Shown: piece after piece, positions 11,801 to 21,830 of the stretch
Layout of the letters: every line of letters starts with the position of its first letter
Position numbering within the stretch: the stretch's first letter is position 1
NCBI GenBank assembly: GCA_037951165.1
Contig: JBBDHG010000043.1
Location: 4,775,001 to 4,839,000, forward strand
DNA length: 64,000 nt
Direction: 5' to 3'
From: Lophius americanus
Lineage: Eukaryota; Chordata; Actinopteri; Lophiiformes; Lophiidae
Made by a program: the position numbers and the translations under genes
The notes under the pieces: generated by a model
Told to the model about the DNA's origin: nothing
What the model saw: only the letters and a program-made list of their open reading frames with translations
The model's database searches: none

Positions 11801-13768
11801 GTTTCATCTTTCTAAAATGGGATTTTTTTATATCCCGTAAATGTTCCACATACATGTCCCACATTCACACTTATTTCCCTTTCCATAAGATGTAAGATGA
11901 TCAGCCATAAAATTACAACCAGCTGCCTAAGGGCTGCATTCTCACACCTTTCTGTCAGAGCCGGCATGATCTTTGTGAGACTGCAGGATTTCTTATTCCA
12001 GAATTTTTTTTTCTGGAATAAGAAACTTCACCTGACATCCTGCCAGCATGGGGTAAGTTGATAATGACTGAATTTCCATGATTGTGGGAACTACTCTGTC
12101 AGTACTAGCCCACATTTTGCTTATAACATAGTTATTACCACTTCAAAACGGTCTTGTATGGTAACGTTTGCCAAGAGGTGGCTGCATTTATTTCTCTTCC
12201 AGTCCCTAACTGCTGCTACAGAGAAATATTTCATAAGATGTGTATGAGATAAGGTTAGCAAAAAAACTGCAGCAGTTAATGAGAGGGTGGAAGGGCTTAC
12301 CTGGGCGAGGATCTCCTGCTTCTATGGTTTAGAAGCATAGAAGGACGAAAGAAACCAACATTGTTATAGAGGTAATATGCAGTCATTAGAACAAAGACTT
12401 TCTGCTGCTGCTCTCTCGTCACAAACCAACATTAAGGATATTATCATGCAAAATTCATTAATGCATTGCAGATGGTGAACCGAGATGCCAGCATTCATTG
12501 GGAATTGTTAGCAGAAAGAAAAAAAAACCTAAGGGAACTACGACTTCTATAGACGGTGAAAAATGACAATTCTGCACATCCTCATTAGCGCTACCAGGCT
12601 AAATGCAAAACACAATCCTTGGAGATGCTGTTAGCGTGGTGTTAAAGCTGGATAAATGTTTCAGCGGCTACAATTATTTCTCATGCCGGAATATCAGGTC
12701 ACACTTTCTGCTGCGTGTCAACATGCTCTTTCCAAAAGTGTGAACAAGCACACTTAAAAATAAGAGACTGTCACATGAGTTAATAAAAATATTGAAAGAA
12801 ATATTTTAGCTTTCGTTGTTTGTAAATGAACAGAACCGTGGCGTGAAATGAATATTGGAAAAAAAAGAAGATAGAAGACGCACGGATTATCCATTACAAC
12901 ACGGAGTAGGCAGAATCCAAGGTTCTGTATGGAGGCTCTGACTACAGACAGATATAGACTATAAACCTTCTGTTATATAAACTCTGCTTACCTCCTCTGG
13001 ATTATATCTAGCCAACACACCGTCTCCGTGGAATTCCTGCAGCACATCCTTCAGCTTCTTGGTCGAGTCTGAGGGTAAATATGTGGAGGACAAGTTAATG
13101 AATGCGTGACTGGACTGGACCAAACCCAGAACTGATCACTACCAGCTCCGTTCGCCACATCATCACTTCAATAAACCATTTTCAGAAGCAGGTAGGATCA
13201 CACTGAGTCCAAATAAAAAATAAATTCCATACTGATGAACAAGAGGGTGACCATCTAAGGCTCATCCATCTCAATAAAGGTCAAAGTTCATACTTCCATC
13301 ATTCAAAAGACACGATGCAAAAACGGAAAGAGCTCCTGTTACATGTGGCTAGAACAACACACAGCATCCCGCTAAAGGAACTTTTTATCCATACAATGTA
13401 TGCGTACCTAATGTTACGGGGACATTTTGCAGGCTCAGAACAGGACAGTTCGCCATTAAATGAGGGAAACTTGAATTTTGATCTCTACCAAAGATTTTGA
13501 AGGAGAATGTCGGATCATCAGCCTGTGAGTTGAAGCTGATCCCGCAGCAAGACAAAGTCCAACTCTGAAAGGCTGAAAAGAAAGCCATTCAAAGTTTCTG
13601 AGTCCTTTATTCAAAGTCTGGGCCTGAACCCCATTGAGATGGTGAAGTGGGGCCAGAGATCAGTTCATGCTCACAGACTCTCCAGTGTGGCTACGCTGAA
13701 GAACCTCCACCACAGTGATGTCAGAGACTGATCTCCAGTCATCACAGGTGTTTGGTTAGAAGGTATTG

Positions 13769-13828
<60 letters not shown>

Positions 13829-16347
13829 AGAGGCAGAGTTGATTCAAATGCAACAAACGTGGACTAACTCGGACCAATGTTTGCCCAAAATGTCCGGTAA
13901 AAAAGCTCTATCCTAGTCTTGGAAATCAATCCAGTTCTTCCTCGGACGAAAGTTTATAACGGTATAAAATTTGAGAATAATCCATGGAACAGTTTTTGAG
14001 TTATCGCGGTGACAATTCCATAATATCTCCAACTTTTCAGGAATATGAATAAATCTATTGGAGGGAACATTATAACTTGACAGAATTCTCAATACGACCG
14101 TAGATGAAGTAATTCTTTTTTAACTCTTGGAGGCCATCGTAGATTCATTGAGGGGGAGGGGTCAACTAAAGTGTGATTAGTTGCAATCTGGAACTCGCTG
14201 CCGGACACCAATGACTTTTACACACTGCACCTTTAAAGAGCGTTATATTGTCCTCATTCCTCAAAGGTTTAACCGGCTCTAGTGGATTTTGGTGAATGGA
14301 TTTCTGCTTCCCGAGCAGAGCGGCATTGGAGAAATGTCTCTAGAACCGAAATGCTATTATCTAAGTAGAGCAGCCAGAGGCCTGGAGGTGAAATTCATGA
14401 AAGTGCACAGTCACTGATTTATGGTCTGCAGGAGTGGTGCGGGTCAGCCCTGGATTTAAGAGAAGATGGAATATCTTTAATCAAACTTGGGTTAAAATGC
14501 ATTTGAAGTTTTAACCGTGTGCGTCATCTCAGACTGAGTAATAAAACATTTAGTTTTTCATAACGGTCCAATATAATGCAGAATTATCCGTCTCAGGTTC
14601 CATTAGTTATCCGACTGAAGATGATGGGGCAGAATAAATACCACTATAATGGCTGACATTCTGTTCCGATGTCGTCCTCTCGGCAGCTTTTTCTTCTAAC
14701 ATTTTGCCGTCTCCTCCACTAATGGCTTCCTGTGTTTGTTTTTCTCCGGATGCATTTTACCAACAGCAATAAATGCCCCGCATCGGACAGAGAGTGCGCC
14801 TTCGTTATTGAACGTCTTTATTAGCATTCGGCTACAAAGAAGAGCTACTGAGGAGGGTGATTGTTAATCAACTGGTTTGATTGTCACGTTTAGTGGGCAC
14901 TACGGATTTGCTATTTTTTTTCATTTCAGACACCTTTTTATTCAAACCAGCACTAACTTTTCAAGCCATTTTGCGCAACAGTAGCTCTTCTGTTGGATCG
15001 GAGCTGAAGCTGGGCAATCACTGTACGATTTAAGCCCCAGCACCGGTCTGACCGACTGTGTGTGGGGGCGTCGTTTGGGCTGATTAGAAGCTACCGGACA
15101 GTTTTTGGAAGATCCGATGGTTTTCTCACCTATCAAAGACTTCGGTACGGCCAACTCAGGCTTTTGCACTCGACTGGATTGGTTTATGTCAGCGCCTTCC
15201 TTTTCTCACTGTGCATGTGTGAAGTGGCTTTTCAGCGTCTGAGTTTCCACGGCAACAAAACCCGTTGTGTGGGAAAAATATAAAACAATAGTCAAAAAGT
15301 AGGAAGTGCAGTTTGTGGCTGGTAGCAGGGGCAGTGTGAGCACTCATGTCGCGTACTTCCGACAACGTTTGATTCGTACAGAGTGAGTTGAAATCAAACA
15401 GTAACAACACTGAAATCATGCAGTGTAAAACTGGACTTTCACTTTACTGTGGAAGCTCACGATCGCCATGTTCACACTGTATGTTCCAATCATCACAAAG
15501 GAGTTGAAGCGCTCCCACTGTACGACACGTCATCTCCTAAGCCTTAGGAGAGACACGTCATCTCCCAAGGGGCCCTTATCCTTAAGTGATAAGGGATCTG
15601 CAGTTCTGGACTTACTCTGATCCAGTTGTTTAACTTTTGCCATTTTGACCCTTGTCAAAGTCACTCAGATTCTTATGCCTGTCACATCACAACACATCAA
15701 CTTGAGGCCTAAATATTCACCTTATGCCTGATATGTCCCACCCACTGACGGATGCCATTGCAGCAAGGTAATCAGCATTATTCTGACGGCACCTGTCAGT
15801 GGTTATAATGTTATGGCTAATCGAGGTATGTTTATGATTTCATACAGCTCACTGAAAGTGTTTCTAACCTGTTCTCTCAGTCAGATAGAAGCTTTTAACC
15901 ACAAAGGGATCACAGGAAAAGACACATTTTATGTTTTCGAGGCTCATAAACACACCACAGATCCTCTTTGACCTGAAAAATAAAATCCTTCTCCCAATGA
16001 AAACAGCGCTTTGCTACACATTAGTGATTAGATCACATAAAGACAATCTCTAATTGTTGTTGAGTCAGATCCTGGATGCCTGACTGGGCGCACGGCTATT
16101 AAAATGTTGTGAAAGTGAGCACAGCTCATTTTAATGAGAAGAAAGGGAGCGACAAAAAAAAGGGGGGGTTGGTGTTGCGGGGAGAGAGAAAGAGAGAGGT
16201 GAGGCAAGGCGATGGCCATCGCTCTGCCTCAGACAATGGGATATTTTATAACCTGTAGCTGCACGGGGCACAAAGAGTGGCACTGAGCTCATTGAAACAT
16301 GATTATCCAAATCTGTGTAGCACGAAAACTCACCCAGCCTCTGTCTG

Positions 16348-16410
<63 letters not shown>

Positions 16411-17949
16411 CCCCTTTCTTACCTTTTATTCCCACTCAATGTTAATTTTAACCCGAATTGTTGCGCCTCATCTTGCAGAAACAATCCTCATGTGTAACTC
16501 CAGAACCACTCCCAGAGCTAATATTTGCCGAACAGGGGCAAGAAGCCCATGCAAGCAAGACTCAGAGCCCGACGGGCTCCTGAGTGAAGTATCCTAGAGC
16601 GATGGATCTGGAATAATGAGCAATTAAAAACCCAGCAATTAAAAGGAGGAATGTCACTCCCATGAAACACTTGCACAAGTTATCCTTCGTGGTAACCATT
16701 AATAATTAATAGAGACTGTGAGCAGCAATAAAAGCGGCTCCAGTCTTCCATGATGCTGCGTTTGGGTGTGAAAAACAGGATATTTTCTGCAAGGACAGTT
16801 GGCCTTTAAAGCTCTTAGGAGTCTTTCGCTGAAGCTGTTTTATTTCAAAGTGTTTCCCAAACTGCGAGTGGGTGGTGAAAAATTCTCATCATTTCCGTCC
16901 CTGGTACCATTTCAAATGATGAAAGGTGTCAACACGGCGGAGCGTAGCAAGAACGCCAGGCATCCAGAGCACCGTCTGGTGAGCAGGGGGATATTTGTCG
17001 GGCTCCGAATCAATCATTCAGATGTGGAACTGTGCCGTACAGATTAGATGCATGAGCAGGCCGAGCTTCCTGCATCACCAAGAGGAACATGCAAATGGCA
17101 ATTTAAATGTCCGACACTCATCATTAGCAGCGATGGGAGCCTCCTGATCATCTTGAACACGTGGTTTGATGTTATATGAGCATCTATATGTCAGTTTTTA
17201 TGCATGTACTGTTTATGTAATCAAACTTTGTGATGATGTGATTTTGTTTGTATCTTCAGTCCCTGATCTTCAGCCGCACTGAGGCTCGTACCAGAGTCAG
17301 CAACTCCTAGTCTGAACCCATGGTCCTCTTCTGGAAAACTGTCACATCCAGCTTGGAGTGAGATATTTGCAATATCTGTAAATATTGTCTTTGGCTTTAT
17401 TTGCAGCTCTTCTCTCTGACGAGCTGTGGGTCTCTACAGTTTATATATTTTACTGGCCATTATCATATTTCTGAAAAGTCGGGGATATTATGGAATGACC
17501 TTCGCCGCCGCTTATCCTTGATGTTAACATGATAACTTAAAAATCATTGAATTGGTCGTTTTCTAATTTCATACCCACATAGACCGTAGTGCCAGGAAGA
17601 ACTGGATTGGTTTTCTGAGTGACAGTTGCATATTTCTGCCACTTGGGAGATTTTTTTCTTCAAATGTTTTCGGGCCATAATTTCTCAATCGGTCCAATTT
17701 AGTCCAAAATTTCTTGCATTTGAATCGAGACACTTGTATTTATCGTTTATTACTCTAATAGTTCAGAATTTATCAGTTACATCTACTCACTCACTAGGGG
17801 ACATCAAGTTTTTCAGTCTGTTGGGGTCTGTTAGTGCAAATTCAACTCATATGAACCTGCTACGGCGGATCTATGCTGTAAATATTATTATTTCATTATG
17901 GGTGGAAATCTTTGGTGAGACAGTTTTTCGTGCGTAATCTCTCAACCAG

Positions 17950-18010
<61 letters not shown>

Positions 18011-19229
18011 ATTTAATTTATAATGCACTTAACATTTGGATCAAATCTCAAAGTGCTACAAAGTAAAAGCAGATAAAAGCATCAATAACAAAAATAAAAT
18101 AATAACTACATAAAAACCTGACCAAAAAGCAGCAATGTTTATTAAAGTTATAGGTTCTGCTAAAAAGGAAAGTTTTAAGTCCTTTTTTAAATGTGTCAGT
18201 CGTCTGTGGAGCCCTCAGATGTTCAGGGAGGGCAATCCACAGACGAGGGGCAGTAGAACATAAGGCCCGATCAACCATGGTGCTGAGCTTAGTCCGGGGA
18301 AAATCTGAATCGTTAATTCGAGAAACGTCATTGAGTCACTATGTGATCTCCTCGAATAGCATATTGCTGAATCTGAGGAGTTCAATCAGTTGGATTGCTT
18401 GTACAAGGCAGGTCTTTGGGGGCTTTTCGGGGATAAACCCTTGCTGCTGGGAACAACAGCATAGGCCAAGTTTTCCTCTGCTTTACACCGTTGGGTCCGT
18501 TCAAACATTCGACCACGCGATAGCAGAGTTGTGATGTTAGCTTAATGGCTATATGGGGAACCAATGGTCTCTATCTACCATCACCTACTGGAGCTATAAA
18601 ACCCCTGACTGGCAGTTAGAACTCAGGAAGCCTCTTTGATGAAAGGTGAAATGTCTTCAAGTAAAGTCCAGTTGCTTTGGGCTACCATGACCTGAAGGAT
18701 TGAGGTTCCACGCAGACACAAGGGGAACCAATTTCCCAAATTTCTCCTGGGAGCCCCAAAGAGTTGCCTGGTTTTCTCCTCATGATGGTGCACAAATTAT
18801 ATTAATGAGGTACTTCAGCAAAGCTCAAAGAATGCTAGAGTAAAATCTGCACTGCAGCTGCAAAACCTGCTACCAGCTGACAAGCAAATTTCATTTCATA
18901 AAGTCCTGTTATGGATTTAAAAAAATCATCGGTCTTGATAAGATTTCAGCAGAACATTCCATTCTGTTTTAAGATGCACAGGTTCAAAGTTACATTAAAA
19001 AAGGTTAAAAGCAACTGTTGCTATGGGAAAATAGTCTTTTCAGCAACTGTCTGAGCCACTTGGAGGAAGACTGTTCTTTAAGGGGAGTTGTCTTCATTTA
19101 GAGAGACTCAGAACCTCATAATGACCCGGACCCAGACACACAGCGCCTCTCATACTCACACTGAGTGTATTCTTGAAGGAGGGCGAATTCAGCTGGGGTC
19201 AGCGTGACCCATTTGTCCTGGCTGCTCAT
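5739..19229 (-). CDS. dgkb: Diacylglycerol kinase beta, N-terminal part (5 exons in window)
   Basis: This is the 5' coding part of a type I diacylglycerol kinase, which phosphorylates diacylglycerol to phosphatidic acid at membranes. Exons in transcript order are 19229-19160, 13068-12992, 12321-12301, 11490-11343 and 5876-5739. Their phases chain without a break: 70+77+21+148+138 nt give 151 codons plus one base. The protein starts MSSQDKWVTLTPAEF, continues STKKLKDVLQEFHGDGVL and then EIDFEGFKVFMQTFLESELP, the recoverin-homology region of type I enzymes. It ends in LKDIVCYLSLLEGGRPEDKL, which in the family leads directly into the first EF hand. From memory, wording in STKKLKDVL and LKDIVCYLSLLE is closer to DGKB than to DGKA or DGKG. 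AGMO as neighbour agrees. The linker before LKDIVCY is rich in K, S and P and seems shorter than in mammals. EF hands, C1 domains and the catalytic domain lie off the left edge. Confidence 0.92.
6109..6133. repeat. Poly-C run of 25 bases (poly-G in DGKB transcript)
   Basis: Twenty-five consecutive C are visible. In the DGKB pre-mRNA this is a poly-G run about 230 nt upstream of the acceptor of exon 5739-5876. Confidence 0.9.
6255..6440 (-). mobile_element. LINE fragment (Rex3/RTE-like), very decayed
   Basis: AGCAACTCACCCCTAACC followed by GGCGCAATCCACCGTTT matches the wording of the fragment at 28040-28180. Both resemble the antisense of the F-K-Y-L-G-V region of a common fish non-LTR retrotransposon. 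Frames are broken. Confidence 0.4.
7050..7900 (+). repeat. Composite dispersed repeat, copy 1, with tandem ~150-bp monomers
   Basis: An opening module (GTCAGGGATGTTACGGAATA, then GTGGGAGGAAGAACTG) is followed by about four diverged monomers of roughly 150 bp. Each carries a TAGTCCAAATCTG...ATGAATCGACT...AGGAGAT...TATATATCATATTTA...ACTAGGTGGCG pattern. The block ends in GGGGGCTTTTGAGGGATATA. Related blocks occur at 9500-10020 (minus), 13850-14120, 17460-18530, 49600-50080, 59440-59800 and 62800-63340. No protein-coding frame is conserved. Confidence 0.7.
8218..8314 (-). mobile_element. Tc1-like transposon end fragment
   Basis: The segment CCTGATATATCCCACAGCCC...TTCACCTGTCCTTGGTTATA matches the sub-terminal part of the Tc1 derivatives at 15605-15825 and 60150-60258. 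The terminal repeat itself is lost. Confidence 0.55.
9500..10020 (-). repeat. Composite dispersed repeat, copy 2, inverted
   Basis: Read on the minus strand it has the monomers (TAGTCCAAATCTGGTGAATG, AATTGACTCAAGTAGATC, AAATCGACTCAAGGAGAT). It then ends with GGGGATTGGGGGCATCCCT and GGGATGTACCCTCGCTGT, as copy 1 does. It lies 1.6 kb from copy 1 in opposite orientation, so the two could pair. Confidence 0.65.
10352..10520 (-). repeat. Common teleost interspersed repeat, fragment
   Basis: Contains TGGAGTTTGCATGTTCT and TTTCCTCCCACAGTCCAAA, the antisense of the fuller copy at 33634-33979. Unknown class, no coding capacity. Confidence 0.6.
11343..11490 (-). CDS. dgkb: DGKB coding exon: recoverin-homology core
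   Basis: 148 nt between acceptor TTTCCTTTAG and donor GTAAGTG. It encodes EIDFEGFKVFMQTFLESELP, then EEFCQHLFMSFNNK and a basic, serine-rich tail (RLKRSASSSDKPRVS). The first half matches the most conserved part of the type I diacylglycerol kinase N-terminus. The tail is the start of the variable linker. A different minus-strand frame is also open across this interval, but it lacks homology. Confidence 0.95.
11491..12300 (-). other. dgkb: DGKB intron with Tc1 end stub and hairpin
   Basis: CAGCCATAAAATTACAACCAG at about 11903 is a Tc1-like terminal repeat stub. A 15-bp perfect inverted repeat with a T7 loop lies at 11989-12025. The rest is unrecognised. Confidence 0.6.
11989..12025. repeat. 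Perfect 15-bp inverted repeat, T7 loop
   Basis: Arms 11989-12003 (TTTCTTATTCCAGAA) and 12011-12025 (TTCTGGAATAAGAAA) are exact complements around seven T. Confidence 0.85.
12301..12321 (-). CDS. dgkb: DGKB microexon of 21 nt
   Basis: On the minus strand, CATAG is followed by seven codons (KQEILAQ) and then donor GTAAG. Both flanking coding exons end and start in phase 0 here. The peptide matches the K-Q-D-I-L-N-Q stretch of DGKB between YNPEG and IDFEG. The reading frame would survive skipping of this exon. Confidence 0.88.
12322..12991 (-). other. dgkb: DGKB intron, nothing recognised
   Basis: About 670 bp of AT-rich intron without a repeat family or open frame that I recognise. Confidence 0.5.
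12992..13068 (-). CDS. dgkb: DGKB coding exon: STKKLKDVL segment
   Basis: 77 nt between acceptor ATTTACCCTCAG and donor GTAAGC. It completes a Tyr codon begun in the first coding exon and encodes STKKLKDVLQEFHGDGVL then ARYNPEE, matching the type I diacylglycerol kinase N-terminus nearly residue for residue. Confidence 0.95.
13110..13760 (+). mobile_element. Tc1/mariner-like transposase remnant (second family)
   Basis: The stretch CTGGGCCTGAACCCCATTGAGATGG encodes L-N-P-I-E-M, the typical context of the last acidic residue of a Tc1-family DDE transposase. The following text (AACCTCCACCACAGTGATGT) fits the C-terminus. The flank at 13125-13195 matches 51720-51790, where a second remnant lies. 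Frames are broken, so no active enzyme is encoded. It sits in the DGKB intron upstream of exon 12992-13068. Confidence 0.6.
13770..13826. repeat. (TA)n microsatellite
   Basis: About 28 uninterrupted TA units. Confidence 0.95.
13850..14120 (-). repeat. Composite dispersed repeat, copy 3 (partial)
   Basis: TGGACTAACTCGGACCAATG, then CAGTTTTTGAGTTATCGCGG and TTCCATAATATCTCC match the plan of 49640-50080. The monomer array is reduced. Confidence 0.5.
14121..15006. other. Gene-free DGKB intron stretch
   Basis: No repeat family or exon recognised. The segment 14580-14830 has moderate base composition and no obvious repeats, so it could be conserved, but nothing in the single sequence proves it. 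Confidence 0.4.
15007..15437 (-). mobile_element. Non-autonomous DNA transposon, copy 1 of the 32841-33272 family
   Basis: The ends AAGCTGGGCAATCACTGTAC and (reverse) AAGTCCAGTTTTACACTGCA are imperfect inverted repeats, and both match the ends of 32841-33272. Shared internal text includes CTGGATTGG...GTCAGCGCCTTCCTTTTCTCAC, AACGTTTGATTCGTACA and GTGAGTTGAAAT. There is no transposase frame, so it is a MITE-like element. Confidence 0.7.
15605..15825 (-). mobile_element. Tc1-like transposon derivative, one end
   Basis: It runs from ACTTTTGCCATTTTGACCC through GCCTGATATGTCCCACCCAC to the terminal repeat ATAATGTTATGGCTAATCG. It matches the antisense 5' end of the Tc1 family seen elsewhere here. 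The far end is missing. Confidence 0.7.
16349..16405. repeat. (CT)n microsatellite
   Basis: About 28 CT units. The open frame over it (poly L-S) is an artefact of the repeat. Confidence 0.95.
16406..17160. other. Repeat-free intron stretch, possible conserved non-coding DNA
   Basis: The interval has no recognised repeat and includes GAGCAATTAAAAACCCAGC, ACCATTAATAATTAATAGAG and ATGCAAATGGCAATTTAAAT, homeodomain- and octamer-like words typical of vertebrate regulatory DNA. This is suggestive only. Confidence 0.3.
17460..18530 (+). repeat. Composite dispersed repeat, copy 4, split by an L2 insertion
   Basis: The left part has GTCGGGGATATTATGGAATG, GTGCCAGGAAGAACTGG and the monomer text TAGTCCAAAATTTC. 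The right part resumes with AAATCTGAATCGTTAATTCG and reaches GGGGGCTTTTCGGGGATAAA, the usual end module. Between them lies the LINE 3' end at 17950-18295, which interrupts the text after CTCTCAACCAG. Confidence 0.65.
17950..18295 (-). mobile_element. L2-like LINE, 5'-truncated copy with AAT tail
   Basis: The minus-strand frame reads APRLWIALPEHLRAPQTTDT then FKKGLKTFLFSRTYNF, the C-terminus of an L2-clade reverse transcriptase ORF. A 3' UTR (GTAGCACTTTGAGATTTGATC) and a TTA-repeat tail (plus strand 17950-18008) follow. Related copies are at 47738-48310 and 50893-51262. Confidence 0.85.
18600..18740 (+). repeat. Short dispersed repeat shared with 54880-54960
   Basis: AGGAAGCCTCTTTGATGAAAGGTGAAATG... 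TTCAAGTAAAGTCCAGTTG resembles the reverse of 54890-54960. This motif is common in fish genomes. The parent element is not clear from the window. Confidence 0.4.
18741..19159 (-). other. DGKB first intron end, nothing recognised
   Basis: Unremarkable AT-rich intron immediately downstream of the first coding exon. Confidence 0.4.
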
Positions 19230-19298
19230 TGTTGTTCAGACCTGGTTTGGCTGTCAGCCGAGCATTCCCTGGGACGCAGCGCTCAGCAGGCCGCCACA
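19160..19298 (-). CDS. dgkb: DGKB first coding exon with part of 5' UTR
   Basis: Coding part 19160-19229 encodes MSSQDKWVTLTPAEFALLQE then YTQ, with the next base T completing Tyr in the following exon, and donor GTGAGTATG. The start is the first ATG in frame and matches the family's short N-terminus (M-x-x-Q-E-K-W-x-x-L-S-P-x-E-F). An acceptor-like CGTTTTCCCAG ends at 19299, so about 69 nt of 5' UTR probably lie in this exon and a further non-coding exon should lie upstream. Confidence 0.9.
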
Positions 19299-20404
19299 CT
19301 GGGAAAACGACAGGAGATGTCAGCTCACCTGTCCCATCAACCATCTCCTGAGAACTCAAGGTGACAATTAAGTGGCTGAACTGGACACAGAGAAGAAACT
19401 GGAAAACTTTTCCTGAACTGGAAAAGGTCAGGAATACCTTTTATACGTACATCGATTTGCCATAACATTAAAATCTTCTCCTTGAAAAGCTAAGCAGCAG
19501 GGATCGAAAAGTGTTTTTGTTCTGTGTGTATAAAAATAAACAGGTGATGTAGTGTAACTCGTGGAGGACCAATCGTATTTTACTTTTTCATCAAAGCAAA
19601 ACACTCGCAACAAATTGGACAACTCAACGTTCTCTATACTGTTATACACTTATACACTTAAGATACACCACAAAACTGCTTGGTAAGAGGAAACATAAAA
19701 TCACTTGATACTTACAATTGATTTCATGTGTTAGTCAGGTTACAGGTGAGGAGGGTTTTTAACATTTGTTTTTTAAAAATATGTATTTTATCATGAATAT
19801 CATGAATAAATGCCTTGTGTAGATTTCAAAAGGGTTCTTTCTTGACTTATCCAAAAGAAAATCACTCCATCCTCCACAATTTTCACACTCACCAGCCACC
19901 GCTGATATGAAAATATTTTTTTCACAGCTCCCATAACACATTTTGGAAATGTTGTCCACCTGTCTGTTCCGCTCTCTGAAACTGTCATCTCAAAACCAAC
20001 AGCCAAAGATGTCGCTTTGTTTCCTTGATCACTATGTTTTTGCAAGAATTTCAGGCTTTGGCAGTCATGTTTGCAGGGAAGAATAACAAAAGCCACAATA
20101 ATTATGAAAAGGTGGAGGTGTTTCTATACACAGAAGCAAATATCCACAGCTGAAATTACATTTGCAGAAGGATTTGGGAAAAATAGCATTTATATAAGTT
20201 TATGTGGGTGTTTTATTTTTAATCTTAATTATGTCTAAGTACCTAAGCAGCAGGATTAAACATGTTTAAAATCATAATAAACATGTATGATTGAATCATA
20301 AAAAAAAGTCACTGGACGTAAAAGGTTGAGTTTGCACCATGCTTTAATTAAAACCCTTTAATGTTCGGCTCAACCCGTTTGGTTGACTGAACCTGTTTTA
20401 TATG
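19299..20404. other. Upstream DGKB region, nothing gene-like
   Basis: A Tc1-like terminal stub (GCCATAACATTAAAATC) lies at about 19459. The minus-strand frames at 19759-20096 have no recognisable similarity or splice signals in register. Confidence 0.4.
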
Positions 20405-20475
20405 AACCTGTGGTAGCATGTACATACTAAAGAGTAAGGGGCCGAGGACAGAGCCCTAGGGGACACCACAGGAAA
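20405..20475 (-). mobile_element. L2/Rex1-like LINE reverse transcriptase scrap
   Basis: On the minus strand the text TGTGGTGTCCCCTAGGGCTC encodes C-G-V-P-x-G-S, followed by V-L-G-P-L-L-F-S-type residues, the conserved GVPQGSVLGPLLF block. Only about 70 bp remain. Confidence 0.7.
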
Positions 20476-21059
20476 AAAAATAATACATGCAAAGAAATCA
20501 TTTTTCCATAATTTTAATTTTCTTTGTGAGGACATCAAAGGGTTTAAACAATGTCACATTAGAAGCCTAAAACATTGGGAAAATCATTCATTAAGAAAAT
20601 GACGACGATCTTGATATATTCTAAAAACTGTAGGGGATGATAAAAAAAAACACCTAGATAAACACCATAAATATCTATGAGAACTCTAAGAACTTTATGT
20701 AAAATGCCAAAGAAAGTAAGCCAAGTCTGCTGTCCGATACTTCTTTTGTATACTTGCAGTATACATTTCATTTACTTACCAGAGATATACTTAACACAAT
20801 TATACTGGCGCACTTTCAACATAATGGAATCCCTCGGACCATGTCCGCAATCTTCATGGTCTGTTTTAAAAATGCCACCATGAATGTATATTGGCCGTAG
20901 TTGTTTTCAGTTATATCGGCTATTCGATGTTAACATCGTGTTGATTCACGAGTCAGCTGATCTCCAGCTGATCCGCAGGTCATGTGATACAGCGCTATTT
21001 TGTGGTGCCTGGTAGTGGCGGGTGGCTCTCTAAAATTGACCATGGTGAGCTTGGGGAGG
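20476..21059. other. Gene-free stretch, nothing recognised
   Basis: AT-rich, with no repeat or exon that I recognise. Confidence 0.4.
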
Positions 21060-21168
21060 CTACGGGAGACCCATGTCACTGAGGTTAAAGGGAACTGCAA
21101 GCACTGAGCCCGAGTTAAGGGGTCTTGTCTTACTGAGAAGAGATCGACAATTAGGACCAGAGGTATGC

Positions 21169-21640
21169 TATTGTGTCAAAATGGCACCAGAGCCTTGTCA
21201 TTATGTCACAGAAGCTTTAAAGTCATGCCATTCCATCGCAGAGACACTCAAGCCACGCCATTATGTCGCAGGGGTGCTCTAGCCACATTATTGTCTCACA
21301 GAGACACTGCAGTCATGTCATCAAGTCACAGAAACACTAGAGCCACCCTATTATGTCACAGAGGCACTGGAGCCATTTCTTTAGGTTTTAGAAGTGCTAG
21401 AGTCATGTCGTGATGTCACTGACAGGTTAGTGCCACATCATCACCTCGGAGTCACTAAAACAAACTCATTATATCACTTAAGCACTAGAGCCATGACCTT
21501 ACGTCTTAGAAGCACTAGAGCCATGACCTTACGTCTTAGAAGCACTAGAGGGTTGACATTACGTCAAAGAGGGACTACAGCAAAGTCATTATGTCACAGA
21601 GGAACTACAGCCCTGCCGTTACCTCACACCTGACCCAGGG
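21169..21640. repeat. Minisatellite, 30-nt unit, about 15 copies
   Basis: Units start at 21199, 21229, 21259, 21289 and so on, with a consensus beginning CATTATGTCACAGA and ending AGAGCCATGT. One unit is 28 nt. Divergence between units is moderate, but two neighbours near 21480-21540 are nearly identical. As 30 is a multiple of three, several frames stay open (decapeptides such as HYVTEALEPC), which explains the ORFs here. I do not regard them as genes. Confidence 0.9.
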
Positions 21641-21649
21641 CGACCACAC

Positions 21650-21830
21650 AGTATCATGACAAACCGTTACGGCTCTCATTCATACCTGTGGGCCATTTAT
21701 AGTCACCAGTATTTGATGTTTTTGGACTGAGGAACCAAGAATAAAAGGAGGGAACCATGCAAACACAGGGAGAACATGCAAACTCATCCTCTTATTCCGG
21801 TTGATCTGACCTGAACCCAGAACCTTGACC
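21650..21830 (+). repeat. Common teleost interspersed repeat, fragment
   Basis: GGGCCATTTATAGTCACC, TGTTTTTGGACTGAGG and ACAGGGAGAACATGCAAAC match the body of the repeat at 33634-33979. Confidence 0.65.

Noticed and set aside
21073..21633. Decapeptide-repeat protein gene, or CRISPR-like array
   Set aside because: The period is 30 nt with no spacers, so it is a minisatellite. No start context or splice sites support a gene.
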